Source: Glossina fuscipes
Taxonomy: Eukaryota; Arthropoda; Insecta; Diptera; Glossinidae
Assembly: GCF_014805625.2 (NCBI RefSeq)
Contig: NW_023998455.1
Coordinates: 3,727,970-3,791,969, forward strand
Length of the DNA stretch: 64,000 nt
Direction of reading: 5' to 3'
How positions within the stretch are numbered: position 1 is the stretch's first letter; every line of letters starts with the position of its first letter. A program made the translations under genes and the position numbers. The notes beneath the pieces are model-generated. The model was not told the origin of the DNA. It ran no database searches and saw nothing but the letters and a program-made list of their open reading frames with translations. Positions 57,921 through 64,000 of this stretch are shown here, piece after piece.

Positions 57921-57929
57921 ACTGTTGCG

Positions 57930-58010
57930 GTCTAAGAGAACGTTCCCCACGAACGGACCCGCGGACTCGATTCAAAATTTGAAGCTAGACAATGCTATGC
58001 GCGTCTCTAT
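57930..58010 (-). repeat. Decayed GTCY-family core
   Basis: 'gaacggacccgcggactcga' is followed by 'ttcaaaatttgaagctagac', matching the reverse-orientation order of GTCY tract then core. Confidence 0.4.
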
Positions 58011-58724
58011 AGCGTACTCTTGCGTCCATCTTTCAATAGTGGTTACGAAAAGACTTACAGACTGTGCTTGTCGCCTGTTGTCGTCCTTCTTACCTTACCT
58101 TAGCTAACTCTTGTGTTTATTTGATAATCTTTTTGTATTGTTCAATCGTATTTTATGAATTTTCACAAGCCGGCATAAAAATTCTAGAATGGTGGGAAGC
58201 CTATGTTAATGAAGCCTTGGTTATTTACTTCCTTGATTGCTTCATGTTTTACTGAAATTGATTTTTCTTTTCTAACAAAATTTATTTACACTTTTAATCA
58301 ATATTTAATTTTTTGAAAAAATTCCAAACAATGCTTATACCTATCACCCGCATATAATACCGAAATACCCGAAAAGTAATATTAAGCGATTTACTTGCAA
58401 TAAAGTCATTTTGACATTTGCGGCAAGCAATCTAACTACTGCCTATGTGGATGCGGAGACAGGCGCATCTCCAAATAGTTATTGATTGCAAAATATTCGA
58501 GAGTTTATTAATTTAAATATGAAATTGGTTTTTTGTTTGCATACAACAAAACTAACGAGTAAAGCGAGAAAGAGAGAATGTATTGAGCTTATTATTACGC
58601 TTGCAAATCCTCAATATTACGCTTTGCAAATAGAGGCTTCAATGCATAACATGTATGCATTGCTGATTAGCATGAAATTACCTGCATTTGAACTCTCTGT
58701 TCATCATCGTATACGGCTTTAAAA

Positions 58725-59440
58725 GTCTGGCTTGAAGTTTATCAGTCCGTCATCTTATCTGTCATTGGAGGAGGGAGCATATCCAACTGCCCGTTACTTA
58801 AGCTCTTTGTTGACCATCATCGTCTTATCTCTATGTAAGCCAGCCCATCCGTCCATCTGTCCATCATTTAAACCGTCTGTTGGTCTTTTTATTTGCTTTC
58901 AAGTCAGCTCATCTATTGTCCGTTATCTCATTATAAGTCAGTTCAGTAATTTTTGTCCGTCATTAAAACGGTCTCTGTTTGCTATTGTTTTTCTTTCTAT
59001 CTTTCTGTCCCCTTATATGTCTGATTGTCTTCGCGTTTCCAAGTTCATCATCGGTCGGTCGGTTAAAGCATTTGCTCATTAGTCCGCTTATTTGTTGGTC
59101 GATCATCTTGTCTTTGTATCAACCATCAATTTTTCGTCAGCTCATCTGTCTACCGGTCAATCGATGTCTACGCCCGTAACTTTTTATTTCTATTCGTCAC
59201 CTAATATTGCCTGTCGCGTCCGTCCAGTCTCGTTGTTTTCTTTTCCTCCGTCTGGTCTATCAGTCAAGCCGCCTTTGCGTTTGTCATCTTAACTCTTAAC
59301 CCGTCAACGTGTCGGTCTCTCAGTCAGTTCATCTTTCTACAAGTTCATCTGTCTGCTTATCAGCTCACCTCAGTCTCTATGCGAACTTATTGATTATCAG
59401 TCCGTTTCTCCGACCAGGTTGTCCGTTTATCTGTATTGTA
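58725..59440. repeat. ~700-bp decayed GTC/CATC tract
   Basis: Words such as 'catctgtcc', 'ccgtctgt', 'cagctcatct', 'cagttcatct' and 'ggtcggtcggt' recur throughout on the plus strand with little of their complement, giving strong strand asymmetry. This looks like an old, mutated GTCY expansion. The Ser/Leu-rich frames at 58732-59292 follow from it. Confidence 0.6.
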
Positions 59441-59444
59441 CATA

Positions 59445-60861
59445 TAAAATCTTAACTTATAGTTAGTGCTTTTAAAAAAATGTTATAGTAAAAGCAATTA
59501 ATCCGCTCACAAATACAATTACAAAAATTTAAAAAAAAAGAAAAGTTCTTTACTACATCTCGTCATATTTATTAATTTATATCGGCTAATGCCGATAAGC
59601 ATTTAAATTTGAACAAAATCGTCTGAGATTAACGTTTAACTAATCGTTTCGAAAACAATCTCGCATTCAGCCCACAATTAAGACGATAAGTGACATTCTC
59701 AAAATGCGCTTTAAGGCGATTAAAATGATTTTAATTGCGTCTTTTTTTTTTTTTTGCTTTTTATTAATATTCACAAATAAAAAAAGAGGGTTTTAATAAA
59801 ATTGTTAAAAATTATTCAAAAAATATTTTCGCAAAAACCAAAAAAAAAAATAAATAAATAAATAAATGTTTTTCTTTTTCGTTTGCAAATAAAGCATAAA
59901 GAAATAATAACGAACGACCTTTGTTTGTTTGTTGTTGTATTTGCATTCGTATATGAATGAATTTTTATTTTTTTTTTTGAAAAGCGAGAAGAGAAAAATC
60001 GAATAATCACAAAAAAAAGCAACAAAAAAAAAAAAAAAAAACGGAAAAAAACACTAAAATACATGAATACCAACAAATTGGCAGCTGTTGATTTAAACTC
60101 ATGCTTCACAGTTTTCTGACATTAATTTCTGGTCAAGAATCTCAGCGTAAAGCAAAAAAAGAAGCAACAATTGTCTGGGTCTTAAGAAAACAAACAAAAA
60201 ACTTTATTAAATTTTCTGTATGCAATACGCTAAAATTGTTGTTGTTGTTGTTGTTTTTGTTGTTTTTCTTCAGCATTCTTGAGATTAGCATGTGCATGGA
60301 GGGGAATTTACTTACTTACTTACTGGCGAAGAGGGCCGAGCGGAGGTGAATTTTCTGTTGTTTTCATGTTTTTGGCCAGACACACAGTTATAGATTTTGA
60401 GGTTAAATGGCTGCGTTTTTTATCGAGGTCTTTAGAATTTTTGGTAGTTTAAAATTTTATTTCCATTTTCTGTTATATTGCTATTGCTATTGCTATTGAT
60501 ATTCTTTTGCTTCTTCTAATGTTACCGTTACTGTTTTCTATACGATAGCAACATCCGCCAGCCATGCGTTTTTCCCTCATCGCTTCAAGCATCCCATCTC
60601 ATTCATTCTTATGTATATATATATATTTATATAGATATTTGTAATATCTTCCAAAAAAAAAAAAAATTTACTTAATTTTTTTTTCAAATTTTTTTTTTTT
60701 CTTATTCTTTTTATTTTTTCTACTTTTTTTTTGAGTTTCTTATCATTCTTATTTTTATTGCTTTTGAACACCGTATGCTATAAACACAACATGATTTTTG
60801 AAATTGTTCTTCTTTTGAATGATGATTTGATGAAATTTTTCTTCTCTATACACAATTGCAC

Positions 60862-60903
<42 letters not shown>

Positions 60904-61455
60904 CATCAGCATGATATTTAACACCTCAAGCAGATGTTCGCAATTCAACGAACATTTAATTGGAATATTAACAAAAACAATAAACATAGTTAAAATAATA
61001 TTCAAATTCATTTACGGTCTAATTGAAGGTTAAAGCTTCTCAATATTTTCAATTAATTGACAGCTGATCAATATACGACATAATACGATAAATGAAATAG
61101 TATTTAAAAAGTTTAAATTTAAATATCATTTAGCGTTCAATCATTGCTGATCAGCTTCAAAGCGACACAAAATCGATTGCTCAATTTTTCATTTTGCACG
61201 TGCGTTAAGATAAATAAATAAATAAATAAACTGAAAATGTTTTCAAAAATGAATAAATCTGAAAAAATGCTCAAGTGACAAAAAGAGACTAAAATGTCAG
61301 CGGAAATCATTTGATTAAAGCCATCTGCAAATCTAACGTCTCAAGTGAAAAAATATCAAGAGTTTCGTTAGCTTATATTTTAGTTTACGTTATACACGAA
61401 TTCAAAATAGCTTCAGATAAATAAGAAGAAGAAGAAGAAGAATATACCTGTCTAT
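59445..61455. other. AT-rich intergenic with simple repeats
   Basis: (TTG)n at about 60237-60262, (CTTA)n at about 60310-60325, (TTGCTA)n at about 60478-60500, (TA)n at about 60864-60899, (AAG)n at about 61424-61441. No gene recognised. Confidence 0.6.
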
Positions 61456-61459
61456 GATG

Positions 61460-62155
61460 TGTATATTATAGTTAGAACGCCGTGAATTGATCCTAGCAAA
61501 GCTGTCCGTCTGTCCGTCTGTTGTCTGCCTATGAATATTTTTGTTCAATCTACAGATCGCAATTTTCAAGATATCTTAACGAAATTCGATACACTGACCA
61601 GCGGACCACTTTTCCACACCCTTTTCCCATATAACGTCTTCTATCGGTCATAGTCGGTCATTTTCAAAATTTTGGGATTGTGTTTCCGTGTTAAAACTTC
61701 AAGTAGGGTGCGGCAATTTTTTGAATCCTTGCCGTATAAGTGTTCCTACGGAAACTGAAACTGAATCTTTAAATGGTAAAAATTTCGTAATCTTGATGAA
61801 AATTCCTTCATAATAATAATTTTATATAAAATTCTACGCATATAGGTCTATAGGTCTTTGGATCTCAACCCTCGTAAATGTTTTAGTGAAAGAAAAGCTT
61901 TTCCATACCGTAGGAAACTTTTGGATCAAATGGATCTGATTTTAGACCGCATCATACATAGCGACTCTTATGAAAGTGGTCCCTTCTATGGCGACAAAGG
62001 CTAGTTTGTGAAGAAACTAAATTATGTTTGCCAAGTTCGAACCACATTAGTTAAAAACATGTATATTTATTGGTGTATTACTGAGAAAACGAGTGAATGA
62101 GTATGAGTATTAGGCAAAGTGACGTAAAATATCTAATAGTCAGCCTAGCCCGATT
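61460..62155 (+). repeat. GTCY dispersed repeat, long copy (~700 bp)
   Basis: Forward copy: 'gctgtccgtctgtccgtctg' at 61501, 'cagatcgcaattttcaagat' at 61553, 'ccatataacgtcttctatcg' at 61628, 'gaaactgaatctttaaatgg' at about 61757, 'taggcaaagtgacgtaaaat' at 62111 and the end 'aatagtcagcctagcccgat' at 62136. Same order and spacing as the 10127 copy. Confidence 0.75.
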
Positions 62156-62159
62156 AAAG

Positions 62160-63654
62160 TATTCTCGCTTCATAAATATTTTGGATTCCGCCTTTCATGC
62201 TTTCCCAGGAGTGGTATCGACAGCTGGCTAGCCGTAGCAGAGTTGCAGAGATTTTGTACAACATACAATTTCTTTTTCAAGATAATTGATTCGAGTTTTT
62301 CGGCTTCCCGTCAAGAAATCAAATTCGATATATTACAATCAGATGCCATCGGTTTAGCTATTTGAATAAGTGCACTGATTGAATAAATTGACTGAATTGA
62401 CCTTAGAATGAGTTTTTACTCACAACTTATTTCATTTAAAATGGATAGGTATATATACGTATAGGTATATATATCGCATTGGATTCACTTTACTTTTTCG
62501 CCTTTTTTTCTTTCCGCATCAAAGTTTTTGTTCACAAACTATTCAAGTTGGAATATAGTATAGATTTAGATGTAATCTAATTAGCTTTGCTCTCCCCTTT
62601 AACAAACCCATAACTTTCAAACGTCTGGGCTTTTTTGAACGATTAAGTATAGCTTGCTGGCTTTTCTGAGCTAAAAAATCCAATCAAATGCAACTCTACT
62701 GAATAGTGAATAATCACTTGCTGTAGTGAAAAGTATATCGCATCACAAGGAGGAGAAGTTTTTCTTCTAACAAAAACTGCTCCATCAGCTAACTGATTAG
62801 CACAGAGTATAAGCACTGCCAAGTTGAATATTCCTTATATCCAAAAGAGTGACCCATTCGAACGAGTTTAAAGAGCATTAACTTTATCGTATCAATAGAT
62901 CATTTCCTTGTAACAAAGGGACTGCTTAATGAATGACGAAGAGTAAGCGGAAATACTGCTGAGTTATATGTTCGATTAAAAAGTAGCAGAGTTCAAAATG
63001 TTCAAAGCGCTTTGTGTTTGGCATCATCGGTAGCCATTTTTTCAAATATATAATCCATTCACTATTATTCACGAAAGTTATTAGCCGCGTAGCTGGTGAG
63101 AATTGAGATGACTCTTACGATATTCTCTTAATTGAATTCGCCTATCGGTATGGATTGACGGGCACATTCCAACGAATTGTAAATAGTTGCTTTAAAAAAA
63201 TAATTAATAAAATATTCCGGGCGATATAAGCGACAAAATGAATCCAAGAACACCTGGGTAATGTAGATAACTGTTGTATGCAACGTAATCCTGAAACTGA
63301 ATATTCAGCCTTCGAAAGCTTAAAAATTAATTCCTATAATGTTGGTAAGAAATATTCAATCTTCCTGAAACCTCTCAAGGTCTTTGTTATAAGTTTTATT
63401 TTATTTCGTCTAAGACTTGACTTGATCAATAAATCATATTAAAAACATATTAAACTGCCCTAGCAAGTTAAGCATTTTGAAAAATGAATTATAAATTTAT
63501 TATAAACAAAATTGAAATCGCTTGTGTTTATAATAAATGTGGTTACTAGGTAGACAAACAACATCATCATCATGCATACGCCTAAGGCCTATGCTATTAT
63601 TCCAACCAGTCATTCAAGGCAACAAAGAGAAGATGCACCCTGAAAATATTACAT

Positions 63655-63688
<34 letters not shown>

Positions 63689-64000
63689 GGTGCCTACGAT
63701 TATCAAATATCTCTGCATGTTCTCCTAATACAAAAATAAGGAAATATTTCAGATGCGGTGTATGCGGTGTTTTTGGTTGTTATTAGCAAAAATTTCTTGA
63801 ATGTTTATTTATTTGTCTACCATATCTCACACAGGTGGCAGACAAGTCATAAAAAGCTGCTTATATTAAACTCTATACGAGAAAGATGAAAAAACAAAAC
63901 AAAAAGAAGTAAAAAAAAATTGTAATCATTTTCAAGCGAATACGGGATAACCACTACCACTTCAAGCACCTTAAACTATTAACTTTAATTTGAAGCTCTA
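62160..64000. other. Intergenic, no gene seen
   Basis: A (TA)n at about 63655-63680 and (CAT)n at about 63562-63574. No long frame or RNA gene recognised. Confidence 0.5.

Noticed and set aside
1..64000. CRISPR array, prokaryotic operon, integron or phage structure
   Set aside because: No spaced identical direct repeats of that kind, no gene clusters, and clear eukaryotic introns and transposons.

Overview
This is a gene-poor, very AT-rich (roughly two thirds A+T) eukaryotic window from a draft assembly; two runs of ten N mark gaps. Short GT-AG introns (56 and 59 nt), a mariner remnant, tRNA-derived SINEs, abundant (GTCY)n/(TA)n dispersed elements of the kind described as mini-me/DINE-1 in flies, and protein families typical of flies point to a cyclorrhaphan dipteran (house-fly, tsetse or tephritid type). 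I cannot name the species.

Only three convincing protein-coding genes are present. (1) At 1244-2737 (+) is a single-exon secreted protein made of two trypsin-like (S1) domains without catalytic residues. Its 3' end runs into a 77-bp-arm hairpin that looks like a templated inverted duplication. (2) At 32320-33336 (-) is an intronless, single-pass membrane protein with a torsin-type AAA+ domain: Walker A and the GCK motif are kept, Walker B is degenerate. (3) At 51100-51898 (-) is a three-exon EF-hand gene that I read as the calaxin/EFCAB1 orthologue, a regulator of axonemal dynein in cilia and sperm flagella. The three genes are far apart, on both strands, and show no functional linkage.

The rest is repeat-rich intergenic or intronic DNA. 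The dominant component is one dispersed family with about 20 recognisable copies on both strands: a core resembling 'ttgat..gcatcaaattctgaatcgatttaagc', a GTCY tract, a 300-600 bp tail containing 'ggatcggatcac', and an end near 'gtatttaatagtgggcc' that folds into a hairpin. The hairpin stem sequence varies between copies but pairing is kept. One copy hosts a tRNA-derived SINE with a 13-bp target duplication, another hosts a 613-bp internally deleted mariner, and a third has grown a 30-bp minisatellite. Tandem arrays include a 123/142-bp array (23.9-24.9 kb), a ~165-bp array (42.1-42.7 kb), a 91-bp array inside a 1.1-kb degenerate TTTTTGATGATAT tract (53.2-54.3 kb), and many simple repeats. Nothing here looks like a coordinated multi-gene system; the most interesting material is the repeat biology and the two pseudo-enzymes.
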